Positions 24,313-33,377 of a stretch of DNA of 64,000 nt are shown piece by piece. Positions within the stretch are counted from its first letter, which is position 1. Every line of letters starts with the position of its first letter. The notes under the pieces are model-generated. The model was given only the letters and a program-made list of their open reading frames with translations. It did not search any database and was not told the origin of the DNA. Source of the DNA: Bacteroidales bacterium (lineage in GTDB: Bacteria > Bacteroidota > Bacteroidia > Bacteroidales > Bacteroidaceae); contig SFFB01000010.1 of the NCBI GenBank assembly GCA_004557035.1, forward strand, positions 1 through 64,000, read 5' to 3'. The position numbers were made by a program, and so were the translations under genes.

Positions 24313-25587
24313 ATGCAAACTATGAAAACGCTCTTCGCCTTGCTAACGGTCCTGGTCTTGACCTTGACGGCCGGAGGCTTGGGAGAGGTCAAAGCCCAAC
24401 ACACCCGCGTGTTGACCGACCGCATCAAGACCGTGACCACAGCCGTGGGCGAAGGTCGGAGCGGCTCGTTGCCGGTGCTCAGGATGGGCACAGACGACCG
24501 TCTGCACATCACCTTCGACGAACTGAGCCACGACTATCATCGCTACACCTATCGCCTGCAACACCTCAACGCCGACTTCACGCCTAACGACCGACTGCTG
24601 CAGACCGACTTCGTGGCCATGACCGACGACGAGGGACTTATCGACGAAGGCGAGCAAAGCATGAACACCACCGTGGCCTACACCACCTACCGCCTCACGC
24701 TGCCCAACGACTATATGCGGCCCTTGCTCTCGGGCAACTATCGCCTCACGGTCTATGAAGATGCCGACGATGGCGGTGAGGCCGTGATGACGCTCGACTT
24801 TATGATGGCCGAAGACAAAGCCTCGCTTCTGGCCACGGCCACTACCAACACCGACATCGACACCCGCGACGCCCACCAGCAACTCGATGTCAATGCCTCG
24901 TGGCACGACCTCAACCTGCGCGACCCGGCAGAAGAGATGAAACTCGTCGTCTTGAAAAACGACCGTCTCGACGCCGCCGTCCGTTATCCGCAGCCCACGG
25001 CTGTCAGACCCGATGCGCTCGTGTGGGAACATTGTCGCGACCTCATCTTCAAGGCAGGCAACGAATACCGCAAAATCGAAATTCCCTCTACGCGCTATCC
25101 CGGCATGCACCTCGAGTCGGTCAAGTTTTTCGCCCCCTATTACCACGCCGAGGTGAGACTGGACGAGCCGCGAAAAAACTATCTCTACGACGAAGACCAA
25201 AATGGGCGTATGGTCGTAGGCTGTGAGAGTGGGCCGGCCAGCGAGCCCGACTATCTTTGGGTGCACTTCTCGCTCGCCATGGACCGTCTGGACGACGGCC
25301 GGGGAGTCTTTGTCAACGGCCGATGGACCGACGGCGACTGCCGCGAAGACTTCGAGATGGACTACGACCCCTCGGAGGGCGTCTATCGCAAGGCCGTCTT
25401 GCTCAAACAAGGCTACTACTCCTATCAATATCTCGTGGGCCGCGCAGGTGGAGCCGGCCAGACCGCTCCCATTGAAGGAGATTTCTATCAAACCGAAAAC
25501 GAATACACACTCCTGCTATACTACTGCGCCAAAGGTTCGCGCTACGACCGGCTCGTGGGCTATCGCACCGCCTCGTTCAGGCCGTGA
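24313..25587 (+). CDS. Type IX secretion system plug protein (DUF5103)
   Basis: The 424-aa product has a signal peptide (MKTLFALLTVLVLTLTAGG). The body is beta-rich, with sections such as LPVLRMGTDDRLHITFDEL and HDYHRYTYRLQHLNADF that mark DUF5103, now called the T9SS plug family, which occludes the SprA/Sov translocon in Flavobacteria. This assignment is from family knowledge. Whether a T9SS is present cannot be seen here. A start nine bases downstream (24322) would give a cleaner signal peptide. Confidence 0.85.
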   Translation: MQTMKTLFALLTVLVLTLTAGGLGEVKAQHTRVLTDRIKTVTTAVGEGRSGSLPVLRMGTDDRLHITFDELSHDYHRYTYRLQHLNADFTPNDRLLQTDFVAMTDDEGLIDEGEQSMNTTVAYTTYRLTLPNDYMRPLLSGNYRLTVYEDADDGGEAVMTLDFMMAEDKASLLATATTNTDIDTRDAHQQLDVNASWHDLNLRDPAEEMKLVVLKNDRLDAAVRYPQPTAVRPDALVWEHCRDLIFKAGNEYRKIEIPSTRYPGMHLESVKFFAPYYHAEVRLDEPRKNYLYDEDQNGRMVVGCESGPASEPDYLWVHFSLAMDRLDDGRGVFVNGRWTDGDCREDFEMDYDPSEGVYRKAVLLKQGYYSYQYLVGRAGGAGQTAPIEGDFYQTENEYTLLLYYCAKGSRYDRLVGYRTASFRP

Positions 25588-25621
25588 GAAGGAATGATTT
25601 GACCTTAAAACAACTCCAAGA

Positions 25622-26581
25622 ATGAAACCTAAAATAGTTTTTCTTGACTGCCTCACCGTCAATGCCGGCGACCTCGACTGGCAACCCTTTGAGGCCCTCG
25701 GCGACTTCACCGCCTACGACCGCACGGCCACGGCCGACATCGTGGCACGGGCTGCCGACGCCGACATCGTCTTGCTCAACAAAACACCCATGACGGCCGA
25801 GACCCTCGCCGCCTTGCCGCGGCTACGGCTCATCTGTGTGGCCGCCACGGGCTACGACGTGGTCGATGTGGCCGCTGCCCGCCGCCTCGGCATCGCCGTG
25901 TGCAACTGTGCCGGCTATGGCACCAAGGCCGTAGCCCAAATGGTGGTGGCCCTGCTCCTTGAGGCCACCAACAGGGTGGGGCACTACGCCGAAGCCAACC
26001 GCCACGGACTCTGGAGCGGCAGCAAGGACTTCTGTTGCTGGGACAGTCCGCTCACCGAACTCGACGGTAAACGGCTCGCCATTGTCGGGTTTGGAAACAT
26101 TGGTCGCGCCGTAGCCGATATGCTCAGACCATTCGGCGTGGTCCTCCATGCCGTCACGTCAAAACCCCAAGAGGCCCTGCCGGCCGACGTCGGTAAGTTG
26201 AGCCTCGAAGAAGCCTTCTCGACCTGCGACATTGTGAGCCTCAACTGCCCCTTGACGCGTGAGAACGAGCGGTTTGTGGACCACGATTTGCTTGAAAAAG
26301 CCAAACCAGGCCTCATCCTCATCAACACCGCCCGTGGCCGCCTCATAGACGACGAAGCAGTGGCCGGAGCGCTCCGCAGTGGTCGCCTGGCCTACTATCT
26401 GGCCGATGTGCTTTCCACCGAGCCGCCGCAGGCCGACCATGTCTTGCTCCACGAACCCAATGCCTACATCACGCCCCACATCGCCTGGGCCACGGCCGAA
26501 GCCAGACAGCGCATCCTCGACATCATCGTAAGCAACATCACTGCCTACTTGGCCGGAAAACCGCAAAACGTGGTGAACTGA
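25622..26581 (+). CDS. D-2-hydroxyacid dehydrogenase (glycerate dehydrogenase-like)
   Basis: The 319-aa product is an NAD(P)-dependent dehydrogenase acting on 2-oxo/2-hydroxy acids. The cofactor motif GFGNIGRAVAD is near residue 157. The substrate Arg is in INTARGRLIDD, the catalytic Glu follows in the VLSTEPP region, and the acid-base His is in ITPHIAWATAEAR near 285. Glycerate or hydroxypyruvate is the usual assignment for this Bacteroidetes group, but the substrate is not certain. It starts 34 bases after the plug protein. Confidence 0.88.
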   Translation: MKPKIVFLDCLTVNAGDLDWQPFEALGDFTAYDRTATADIVARAADADIVLLNKTPMTAETLAALPRLRLICVAATGYDVVDVAAARRLGIAVCNCAGYGTKAVAQMVVALLLEATNRVGHYAEANRHGLWSGSKDFCCWDSPLTELDGKRLAIVGFGNIGRAVADMLRPFGVVLHAVTSKPQEALPADVGKLSLEEAFSTCDIVSLNCPLTRENERFVDHDLLEKAKPGLILINTARGRLIDDEAVAGALRSGRLAYYLADVLSTEPPQADHVLLHEPNAYITPHIAWATAEARQRILDIIVSNITAYLAGKPQNVVN

Positions 26582-26638
26582 CCACCGCCGCCTATCCACC
26601 AGAGCAACCTACCCATTCAAATCCATTCATATCATAAA

Positions 26639-27277
26639 ATGACCATTCCCGATATCACTCTCATTCAAGTCTGCGACTTTGTCGGTACTTTGGCCTTTGC
26701 CATCTCGGGTATCCGTCTGGCTTCGGCCAAACAGTTTGACCTTTTCGGCGCCTACGTCGTCGGTGTCACCACGGCCATTGGCGGTGGTACCATGCGCGAC
26801 CTTATCCTTGGCGTCACTCCCTTCTGGATGACCAACTCCTTCTATCTCATCTGTTCGGCCATCGCCCTCGTGTGGGTGATTGTGTTCCGCAAACTGCTTG
26901 TGCGCCAAAACAACACGTGGTTCCTCTTCGACACCATCGGTCTGGCCCTCTTCACCGTGACCGGCATCGAAAAGACCCTGGCCATCCCTCCCGCCGACGG
27001 CGGACAGTTCCCCTTTTGGGCCGCCATCATCATGGGCACGTTAACGGGAGCCGGTGGCGGTGTGTTGCGTGACGTACTCATCAACGAGGTGCCGCTGATT
27101 TTCCGCAAAGAGATTTACGCCCTGGCCTGTGTCATTGGTGGCGTGGGCTATTACATTGCCAGCATCAGTGGTCTGCCGCAAATCCCCTGTGCCCTCATCT
27201 GTGGCGTCACGGTCATCTTCACCCGCGTCTTGGCCGTGAAATACAAACTAGGCCTGCCCATCATCAAGGGCGAATAA
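26639..27277 (+). CDS. Trimeric intracellular cation channel (TRIC) family membrane protein
   Basis: The 212-aa product is an inner-membrane protein with about seven hydrophobic helices and two copies of the Gly-rich UPF0126 unit. The first has VGVTTAIGGGTMRDLILG and the second has MGTLTGAGGGVLRDVLI. Bacterial TRIC homologues form trimeric cation channels, probably for K+. It follows the dehydrogenase by 57 bases and ends before a terminator at 27329. Confidence 0.92.
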   Translation: MTIPDITLIQVCDFVGTLAFAISGIRLASAKQFDLFGAYVVGVTTAIGGGTMRDLILGVTPFWMTNSFYLICSAIALVWVIVFRKLLVRQNNTWFLFDTIGLALFTVTGIEKTLAIPPADGGQFPFWAAIIMGTLTGAGGGVLRDVLINEVPLIFRKEIYALACVIGGVGYYIASISGLPQIPCALICGVTVIFTRVLAVKYKLGLPIIKGE

Positions 27278-27328
27278 TCACTTGCTGACCTTCGCCGACT
27301 CTTTCATTGAAACCTAAAAATGATTAAA

Positions 27329-27365
27329 TGGTGAATGAGCGTGACTGAACGCTTCATTCACCATA
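27329..27365 (+). terminator. Terminator after the TRIC-family gene
   Basis: ATGGTGAATGAGCGT pairs with ACGCTTCATTCACCAT around a six-base loop, with one mismatch or bulge. A-rich bases precede it and ATTT follows. Confidence 0.7.
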
Positions 27366-27549
27366 TTTCGTTAATAATCAGCGGTCTTAAAAGCGTGTGA
27401 TTGTGTGATTGGGAAAAAGGTTGAAATTAGGGTAGGAGGGGAGATAGCATTGAAAAGTTTAGAGAGAATGTTAAAAAATACTTGAACAAGAACGAGGGGA
27501 GATGGAAATCATACCATGCTTTCTGGCCGTAGAGAAAACTATAAAACAA

Positions 27550-27573
27550 CCGCCGCAACAAATTTTGCGGCGG
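27550..27573. terminator. Hairpin CCGCCGCAA / TTGCGGCGG
   Basis: A perfect 9-bp GC-rich stem with a six-base loop in the middle of the convergent gap, preceded by an A-run. It may be a second terminator for the minus strand. Confidence 0.4.
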
Positions 27574-27720
27574 CGAGGAACGGGGAACGTGTCCCTTTCG
27601 GGATAAAACGCTCCCCCACAGTGCAAGATTGAATATATTATTGATCCTGGAAAGATTTACATCATTACTTAACGAAAAAAACGGTTATGCTCTTCGGAAT
27701 ACATTTTTGAACAAACAAAT

Positions 27721-27755
27721 CAACGGCCGCAAACAGATGATGCTTGCGGCCGTTG
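27721..27755 (-). terminator. Terminator of the rubrerythrin gene
   Basis: CAACGGCCGCAA (27721-27732) and TTGCGGCCGTTG (27744-27755) form a perfect 12-bp stem 24 bases past the rubrerythrin stop, followed on the minus strand by ATTTG-rich sequence. Confidence 0.8.
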
Positions 27756-27778
27756 TAAGTTGATTGTAATGTGGTTCC

Positions 27779-28321
27779 TTAGAAATTCTCGGCGAGGATT
27801 TGGAAGTAGCTTTGCGGATGGTCGCAGACGGGGCAGATTTCGGGAGCGTTCTTGCCCACTACGACGTGGCCGCAGTTGGCACACTGCCAGATGCAATCGC
27901 CGTCGCGGCTGAAGACTACCTTGTCTTCGATGTTTTTGAGCAACTTGCGGTAGCGCTCTTCGTGGTGCTTCTCAATGGCTGCTACCATGTCAAACTTGGC
28001 GGCAATGGCGGTGAAGCCTTCTTCGCGGGCTACGCGGGCAAACTCGGCGTACATATCGGTCCACTCATAGTTTTCGCCGGCAGCGGCATCGGCCAAGTTG
28101 TCGGTGGTGGCGGGAATTTTGCCATCGTGCAAAATCTTGAACCAAATCTTGGCGTGCTCTTTCTCGTTGCGTGCAGTCTCTTCAAAAAGGGAAGCAATCT
28201 GAACGTAGCCGTCTTTCTTGGCCTTGGAGGCGTAATAGAGATATTTGGTGTGGGCTTGCGACTCGCCGGCAAAGGCGGTGTGGAGGTTTTGTTCGGTTTT
28301 TGATCCTTTCAAGTCTTTCAT
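27779..28321 (-). CDS. rbr: Rubrerythrin
   Basis: The 180-aa product is a non-haem iron peroxidase that lowers hydrogen peroxide in anaerobes. The N-terminal ferritin-like four-helix domain carries the di-iron ligands (FAGESQAHTKY, EETARNEKEHAKIW, EKHHEERY). The C-terminal rubredoxin domain has two CxxC knuckles (CANCG, CPVCDHPQ) for one iron. Length is typical. No TAnnTTTG was found in the 104 bases before it, so it may be transcribed with the ROK kinase gene upstream. Confidence 0.95.
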   Translation of the reverse strand: MKDLKGSKTEQNLHTAFAGESQAHTKYLYYASKAKKDGYVQIASLFEETARNEKEHAKIWFKILHDGKIPATTDNLADAAAGENYEWTDMYAEFARVAREEGFTAIAAKFDMVAAIEKHHEERYRKLLKNIEDKVVFSRDGDCIWQCANCGHVVVGKNAPEICPVCDHPQSYFQILAENF

Positions 28322-28425
28322 AATAAATGTGTTTATAGTGTTGTGGTTAAGACTCCTCCGTACCTGCCTGCTGTGGGCGGGATGCGGAGGCGTTTGTTTT
28401 CATAAAAAATATGTTTGTGTCGGAT

Positions 28426-29394
28426 TTATTCCCAGCCGAGTGCACTGGCACCCAGCACGGCGGCTTCGCTGCCGTTGAGGGCAGAGACGAGAAGCTTGGT
28501 CTGGCCTTTGAAGTTGCGCAAGACATTGGCTTCGAAAGCTTCACGAAGAGGCTTCATCAGGTATTCGCCGGCTTTGGTGAGACCGCCAAAGAAAACGAAG
28601 GCTTCGGGGGTGCTGAAGGTGGTGAAGTCGGCGCAAGCTGTGCCGAGGATTTTGCCGGTGCGGTCGAACACTTCGAGGGCAAGATGGTCGCCCTTTTCGG
28701 CAGCGACGAAGGCGTCGTATGAGGTAATTTCTTCTGCATTGAGTTCGCGCAGGAGGGAGGGCTCTGTGGAGTTTTCAAGAATTTCTCTCACGGTGCGTGC
28801 CACACCTGTGGCCGAGCAATAGGTTTCCAAGCAACCGCTGCGTCCGCAACCGCATTTGCGGCCGGCCGGTGTGTGGTCGATGACGAAATGGCCCAATTCG
28901 CCGGCAAAGCCGTCTGAACCGTAAACCACCTTACCGTCGATGACAATGCCCGAACCGACGCCGGTGCCGAGGGTAATCATGATGAAATTTTTCATTCCGC
29001 GTGCCACGCCGTAGGTCATTTCGCCCATGGCGGCAGCATTGGCGTCGTTGGTGACGCGAACGGGAACACCGAGGGCTTCTTCAAAAAGCTCGGCCACGGG
29101 TACCACGCCTTGCCACACGAGGTTGGCGGCGTTTTCGATGCTGCCGGTGTAGAAATTGGCATTGGGGGCGCCAACGCCCATACCGCGGATCTGCGAGATG
29201 CCGCCCACGAGGTCGAGGGCCGGTTGGAGGGCTTCGACAGACGCTTTAACGTAGTCTTTGAAGTCGGGATAGGCAGTGGTCTTTATGGCTGTTTGGGCTT
29301 TGATGGTGCCGCGCTGGTCTACAATGCCGAACACGGAGTTTGTGCCGCCCATGTCAAGTCCAATGACATAGGGTTTCTCTATCATTGTTTCCAT
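28426..29394 (-). CDS. ROK-family sugar kinase (glucokinase-like)
   Basis: The 322-aa product has the ROK/ASKHA fold: the phosphate-binding loop GLDMGGTNSVFGI near residue 15, TLGTGVGSGIVIDG, and the zinc site GRKCGCGRSGCLETYCS near residue 180 that marks the family. The substrate is probably glucose, because the neighbouring upstream genes handle glucans, but other hexoses are possible. No N-terminal HTH is present, so it is an enzyme rather than a repressor. An ATG nine bases in (29385) is an equal start. The gene lies between rubrerythrin and an export lipoprotein. Confidence 0.9.
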   Translation of the reverse strand: METMIEKPYVIGLDMGGTNSVFGIVDQRGTIKAQTAIKTTAYPDFKDYVKASVEALQPALDLVGGISQIRGMGVGAPNANFYTGSIENAANLVWQGVVPVAELFEEALGVPVRVTNDANAAAMGEMTYGVARGMKNFIMITLGTGVGSGIVIDGKVVYGSDGFAGELGHFVIDHTPAGRKCGCGRSGCLETYCSATGVARTVREILENSTEPSLLRELNAEEITSYDAFVAAEKGDHLALEVFDRTGKILGTACADFTTFSTPEAFVFFGGLTKAGEYLMKPLREAFEANVLRNFKGQTKLLVSALNGSEAAVLGASALGWE

Positions 29395-29448
29395 AATTGA
29401 GGGTATTAGATAAATGAGGTTTTTGTTGTTTCAGGATTGAAGGCTTCA

Positions 29449-30234
29449 TCAACGGAAAATGAGAATACCGAGGCTGATGAGCACGGAACTGACGGAGAGC
29501 CAGGTGGAAATGGAGCGCACGCTGTTGTCGTTGTTGGTGGACTGGCCTATGCGCACTTTGTTGGGCGAAACGTAGATGATGTCGTTTTGCTTGAGGTTGT
29601 AGACGGGAGAGTTGAAGACGTCTTTTGAACGAAGGTCTACGAAGTAGCTGTTGAGTTGTCCGTTTTCTTCACGGATCACCTTGATTTGGTCGCGACGCCC
29701 TTGAATGGTGAGGTCGCCGGCAAGGCCTAAGGCTTCGAAGAGGGTGATGTTGTCTTTTGAGATAGCCACTCGTCCTGGACGGGTCACTTCACCGAGCACG
29801 GTGATGTATTGGTCGTAGGTATTGACGGTCACTACGGCGTCGCGCAGGTGGCTCTCTCGGAGCAGGTCTTGTATCTTTTGCGCAGCCTGTGAACGGGAGA
29901 TTCCGCTCACTTTAACGCGGCCGAGTGTGGGCACGTCAACGCAACCGCTCTCGTCAATGGTGTAGAGGGCCACTTGGTTGCTGGAGCTGGTATTGACCGA
30001 GCCAGCCTGAATGGTGACGATGGGGAGGTTGAACTGCTGGGCAAGTTTGGGTGTGGCGCTGCTGGTGACGATGATGGAGAGTTTGTCGCCGGGCATAAGT
30101 TCAAGGGCTTTTTCGGCTTGCACCTTGAAGTTGTCACCGGTCTGCAGGTCTTGCAGATAGAGTATTTTTTCACTGGTTTTGCATGAGGCAAAAGCTAAAA
30201 GGATGGTCAGAAGCGGTAAGAGGATTTTTTTCAT
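29449..30234 (-). CDS. Polysaccharide export outer-membrane lipoprotein, Wza/BexD-like
   Basis: The 261-aa product has a lipoprotein signal (FASC at about residue 18). A Poly_export domain follows (LELMPGDKLSIIV), then SLBB-type segments (VTVNTYDQYITVLGEVTRPGRV), and a C-terminal hydrophobic helix (STWLSVSSVLISLGILIF) that would line an outer-membrane pore. Such proteins form the exit channel for capsule or exopolysaccharide. No Wzc-type kinase or other capsule genes are adjacent, so it is isolated. Its promoter is probably TAAATTTG at 30320. Confidence 0.9.
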   Translation of the reverse strand: MKKILLPLLTILLAFASCKTSEKILYLQDLQTGDNFKVQAEKALELMPGDKLSIIVTSSATPKLAQQFNLPIVTIQAGSVNTSSSNQVALYTIDESGCVDVPTLGRVKVSGISRSQAAQKIQDLLRESHLRDAVVTVNTYDQYITVLGEVTRPGRVAISKDNITLFEALGLAGDLTIQGRRDQIKVIREENGQLNSYFVDLRSKDVFNSPVYNLKQNDIIYVSPNKVRIGQSTNNDNSVRSISTWLSVSSVLISLGILIFR

Positions 30235-30319
30235 TGGGAAATGCTCCTTTGTGATTGTGACTTAGGATGTTGTTTCAGATAATAAAAGTTGCGCTAATAG
30301 CGCTTTAGGCTATTCCTTG

Positions 30320-30327
30320 CAAATTTA
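30320..30327 (-). promoter_or_regulatory. Promoter of the export lipoprotein gene
   Basis: The plus-strand CAAATTTA reads TAAATTTG on the minus strand, about 86 bases before the ATG at 30234. A TTG lies about 18 bases upstream. Confidence 0.5.
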
Positions 30328-30419
30328 GCATTATTTTTAATCTCACAAGTAATCCTTGTGCTTAAATTGTTGTTCTTCTTGGTTTAAGCTACCGACTGTG
30401 CAGTAATACTAAAGTAAAA

Positions 30420-30456
30420 CCAAGCCCAAACGCGCTTGTCTACGGCCTGGGCTTGG
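30420..30456 (-). terminator. Terminator of the glycogen operon
   Basis: CCAAGCCCA and TGGGCTTGG form a perfect 9-bp stem with a 19-base loop, just past the GH57 stop on the minus strand, followed by TTTTACTTT. Confidence 0.75.
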
Positions 30457-30467
30457 TGTGGTCTGCC

Positions 30468-30487
30468 TATATATAATATAGGAGTGA
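30468..30487. repeat. AT-alternating intergenic element
   Basis: TATATATAATATAGGAGTGA lies between the GH57 stop and its terminator and belongs to the element family seen at 21645 and 52051. Confidence 0.4.
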
Positions 30488-30494
30488 TTCGTGA

Positions 30495-31922
30495 TTATTT
30501 TTTGTCTTCAGCTTCTTTGGGCTGAACCTTTTTGGCTGCCGGCTTTTTTGCTGCTGGTTCAGCTTTCTTGGGCGCAGCTGCTTTCTTGGGCGCAGCCTTT
30601 TTTGCAGTCTTGGCCTCACTGCCCTTGTCGAGCTTGCTGAGCATATTCTGGAGCTTGGCAATCTCTTTGTCCTTCATCTCGAGCTCTTCGTCTTGGTTCT
30701 TGATGGTGGTGAGCAGAGAGTTGAGCTCTTCGTTGTCGATTTCGGCCGGATAGAGGTTGTTGACGCGGGTGATGAAGTCGCCGAGGATGTTCATATAGTT
30801 GGTGAAGGCATCATAGGGCGAGTCGTATATGCCTCGGTAGCCGCCGTAGGAGTTGGGCTTGGTGCTCATGAAGCGCAGGTTGTTGGAGGCCTGGAGGTAG
30901 TCCCAGTCTTGCTTGAGACGGCGGTCTTGACAGATGCGTACGCGGTCGGCAATGCTGTAGAGCTTGTCGAAGGCTTCACGCTGCATCACATTGCCAAGCC
31001 ACGGCGACATATCGCGCTCTTCGTCTACCCAAGAGGTGGGGTATTCGACGTTGAGGTCGCCCGAAGACTTGATTTTGGCGCAAATTTCGGAGGGAGTGGA
31101 GAAGACGATGCCGCGCTGGCGAAGTTGCTCGGGCAGGGCCTTCATAAATTCGAGGATGTTGGAAGAGAGCGGCTGGAAGATGCCCAAGGCGCAGAGTTCC
31201 ATAAAGAGGTTGATGACTTGGTCTTCTTCCGGCAGAAGGGCAATCCAGTCGGCGTAGGTGTCGGCAAAGAGCGGATACTGCGGCCATGAGGAGTCGTTGA
31301 AGCGGAAACTAATGTCTTCAGAGAGGCTGTAGTCGCGGAGCAGCAGTTTGAGCTTCGGCGCGCGGTTGCAGTTGTAGACGAAGTGGGGGCTCTTCCATCC
31401 AAGCACGTGCTTGGCACCTTCTGCCAGCATACCCTTGAAGCCCATTCCGGCCACGAGTTCGCCGATTTCGTCGGAATAGATGAGGCAGGAGTTACGGAAG
31501 ATTTTGGGATCTTGGCCGAAGAGAGATTTGACTTTGCGGCAGAGTCTCTGAACTTCTTCTTTGAAAGATTCGGGATTTTTGAGCGAGGAGAAACCGTGAG
31601 AATAAGGTTCGGCAAGGAATTCTACGCAACCCGTTTCGTTCAGTTTCTGCAAGAGTTCGATGACTTGCGGCGCGTGGTTTTCAAGCTGTTCGATGGCACA
31701 GCCAGAGAGAGAGATGGCACACTTGAAATAGCTGCCGTATCTCTCGGCCATTTCGATGAGTGCCTCAAGCGCCGGCACGTATGAGCGGTCGGCCGTCTCG
31801 GTGATGGAGCGGGCGTTCTCATAGTCGTCATAATAATAGTGGTCTGTGCCGATATCGAAGAAGCGATAGCGTTTGAGGTGGATATTCTGGTGAATTTCAA
31901 AATATAGGCAGATGGTCTTCAT
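30495..31922 (-). CDS. GH57-family glycoside hydrolase with Lys/Ala-rich tail
   Basis: The 475-aa product starts MKTICLYFEIHQNIHLKRY, with the HQ motif of GH57 region 1. Region 2 is EFLAEPYSHGFSSL and region 3 is near FRNSCLIYSDEIGELV. These resemble cytoplasmic GH57 amylases or glucanotransferases in Bacteroidetes glycogen clusters; there is no signal peptide. A helix (about 410-440) leads to a low-complexity C-terminus (about 443-475) made of KKAAPKKAAAPKK-like units, reminiscent of histone H1 tails. The tail contains an 18-bp tandem DNA repeat (30562-30597). It is the last gene of a three-gene glucan operon. Confidence 0.88.
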   Translation of the reverse strand: MKTICLYFEIHQNIHLKRYRFFDIGTDHYYYDDYENARSITETADRSYVPALEALIEMAERYGSYFKCAISLSGCAIEQLENHAPQVIELLQKLNETGCVEFLAEPYSHGFSSLKNPESFKEEVQRLCRKVKSLFGQDPKIFRNSCLIYSDEIGELVAGMGFKGMLAEGAKHVLGWKSPHFVYNCNRAPKLKLLLRDYSLSEDISFRFNDSSWPQYPLFADTYADWIALLPEEDQVINLFMELCALGIFQPLSSNILEFMKALPEQLRQRGIVFSTPSEICAKIKSSGDLNVEYPTSWVDEERDMSPWLGNVMQREAFDKLYSIADRVRICQDRRLKQDWDYLQASNNLRFMSTKPNSYGGYRGIYDSPYDAFTNYMNILGDFITRVNNLYPAEIDNEELNSLLTTIKNQDEELEMKDKEIAKLQNMLSKLDKGSEAKTAKKAAPKKAAAPKKAEPAAKKPAAKKVQPKEAEDKK

Positions 31923-31959
31923 GGCTCTATAGGTTTTGATGTTTTGAATAAGGCTTGTG

Positions 31960-33243
31960 TCAATGTTTGTATCTGTCGAGCACTTGGTTGTAGGCGTCGT
32001 AGATGCGTTTGCCCACTTTTTCCCATGTGATTTCGTCTACTTCTTTCTGTCCTTCGACTTTGAGGTATTCGTAGAGGCCCTCGTTGGTGCAGATGGAGTA
32101 CATCGCGTCGGCCATGGCGTTGATGTCCCAATAGTCGGTCTTGATGCACTTGTCGAGGATTTCGGCACAACCGCTCTGGTGGCTGATGATGGAGGGTACG
32201 CCACACTGCATGGCCTCGAGGGGCGAGATGCCGAAGGGTTCGCTCACGGAGGGCATCACATAGACGTCGCTGTCGCGGAACACTTCATAGACTTGTTTGC
32301 CTTTCATGAAGCCGGGGAAGAAGAAGCGGTCGGCTATGCCGCGATGGGCAGCCATTTCAATCATTGCGTCAAGCATATCGCCCGAGCCGGCCATACAGAA
32401 GCGTATGTTGCGTGTGCGTTGGAGCACGAGTGCAGCGGCTTCAACGAAATATTCCGGTCCCTTTTGCATCGTGATGCGTCCGAGGAAGGTGACCACGCGC
32501 TCTTTGCGCTCGTTGTGAGGCTTGCGGTGTTTCACTATTTCCTTCACCTCGTCGCTCAGTGGATAGACGGCGTTGTGCATGGCAATGCACTTGGCCGGGT
32601 CTTGATGGTAGTGGTTGATGACCGTGCGGCGGGTGAGTTCAGACACGCACATAATGAGGTCGGCGTGGTCCATACCGTCTTTTTCGATGCTGTAGACGGT
32701 GGGGTTCACTTTGCCACGTGAGCGGTCGAAGTCGGTGGCGTGCACGTGGATGACCAGTGGTTTGCCGCTGACGTTTTTGGCATGGATGCCGGCCGGATAG
32801 GTGAGCCAGTCGTGTGCGTGGATGATGTCATACTCCTGCTGGCGTGCAATGACGCCGGCCACTATGGAGTAGTTGTTGATTTCGTCGAACAGGTTTTGTG
32901 GATATTTGCCCGAAAATTCAATACAGCCGAGGTCGTCTGTGAGCCGATAGTTGAAGTCGGCATAGATGTGGTCTCTGAGGGCGTAATATTGTTCGGGCGT
33001 CATTTTGTCGCCGAGTCTTTGTTTGACGTAATCATAGTCTACGTCGCGCCAAACGATGGGAGTCTGGCTCAGACCGATGATGTTCATGAAGCTTTTGTCT
33101 TCGTCACCCCAAGGTTTGGGAATGCAGAAGGTGATCTGCATATCCGGCTGTTTGGCCAGGCCGGCGGTGATGCCGTAGCTGGCTGTTCCGAGTCCGCCAA
33201 GGATGTGCGGAGGAAATTCCCATCCGAACATTAAGACTTTCAT
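31960..33243 (-). CDS. Glycosyltransferase, GT4 family, glycogen-synthase-like
   Basis: The 427-aa product has the GT-B fold. It starts MKVLMFGWEFPPHILGGLGT, whose GGLGT loop is the glycogen/starch-synthase-like donor contact. DIIHAHDWLTYPAG is the acceptor-side motif, and EPFGISPLEAMQCGVPSI is the E-x7-E donor signature. Its place between a GH57 enzyme and a debranching enzyme points to alpha-glucan (glycogen) synthesis, although GT4 members also make other glycans. It is 37 bases upstream of the GH57 start and 134 bases after the debranching gene. Confidence 0.9.
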   Translation of the reverse strand: MKVLMFGWEFPPHILGGLGTASYGITAGLAKQPDMQITFCIPKPWGDEDKSFMNIIGLSQTPIVWRDVDYDYVKQRLGDKMTPEQYYALRDHIYADFNYRLTDDLGCIEFSGKYPQNLFDEINNYSIVAGVIARQQEYDIIHAHDWLTYPAGIHAKNVSGKPLVIHVHATDFDRSRGKVNPTVYSIEKDGMDHADLIMCVSELTRRTVINHYHQDPAKCIAMHNAVYPLSDEVKEIVKHRKPHNERKERVVTFLGRITMQKGPEYFVEAAALVLQRTRNIRFCMAGSGDMLDAMIEMAAHRGIADRFFFPGFMKGKQVYEVFRDSDVYVMPSVSEPFGISPLEAMQCGVPSIISHQSGCAEILDKCIKTDYWDINAMADAMYSICTNEGLYEYLKVEGQKEVDEITWEKVGKRIYDAYNQVLDRYKH

Positions 33244-33377
33244 AGGTATCAGGATTTATGTTTTTTAAGCAGGTTTGGTGCAAATGTTGGCCGGTTCGGC
33301 TAAGGCTTGTGGTTTGTGTGGCAAACGTTTGGGCCGTGATTGCCGAGGCTGTGTGAGAGTGGTCCTGTCGGGGTGTC

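Larger units (their letters stand above)
27278..27778. other. Intergenic region between convergent genes
   Basis: These 501 bases hold three hairpins (27329-27365, 27550-27573 and 27721-27755) and no credible gene or repeat-family copy. The AT-rich part at about 27370-27540 is featureless to me. Confidence 0.6.
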
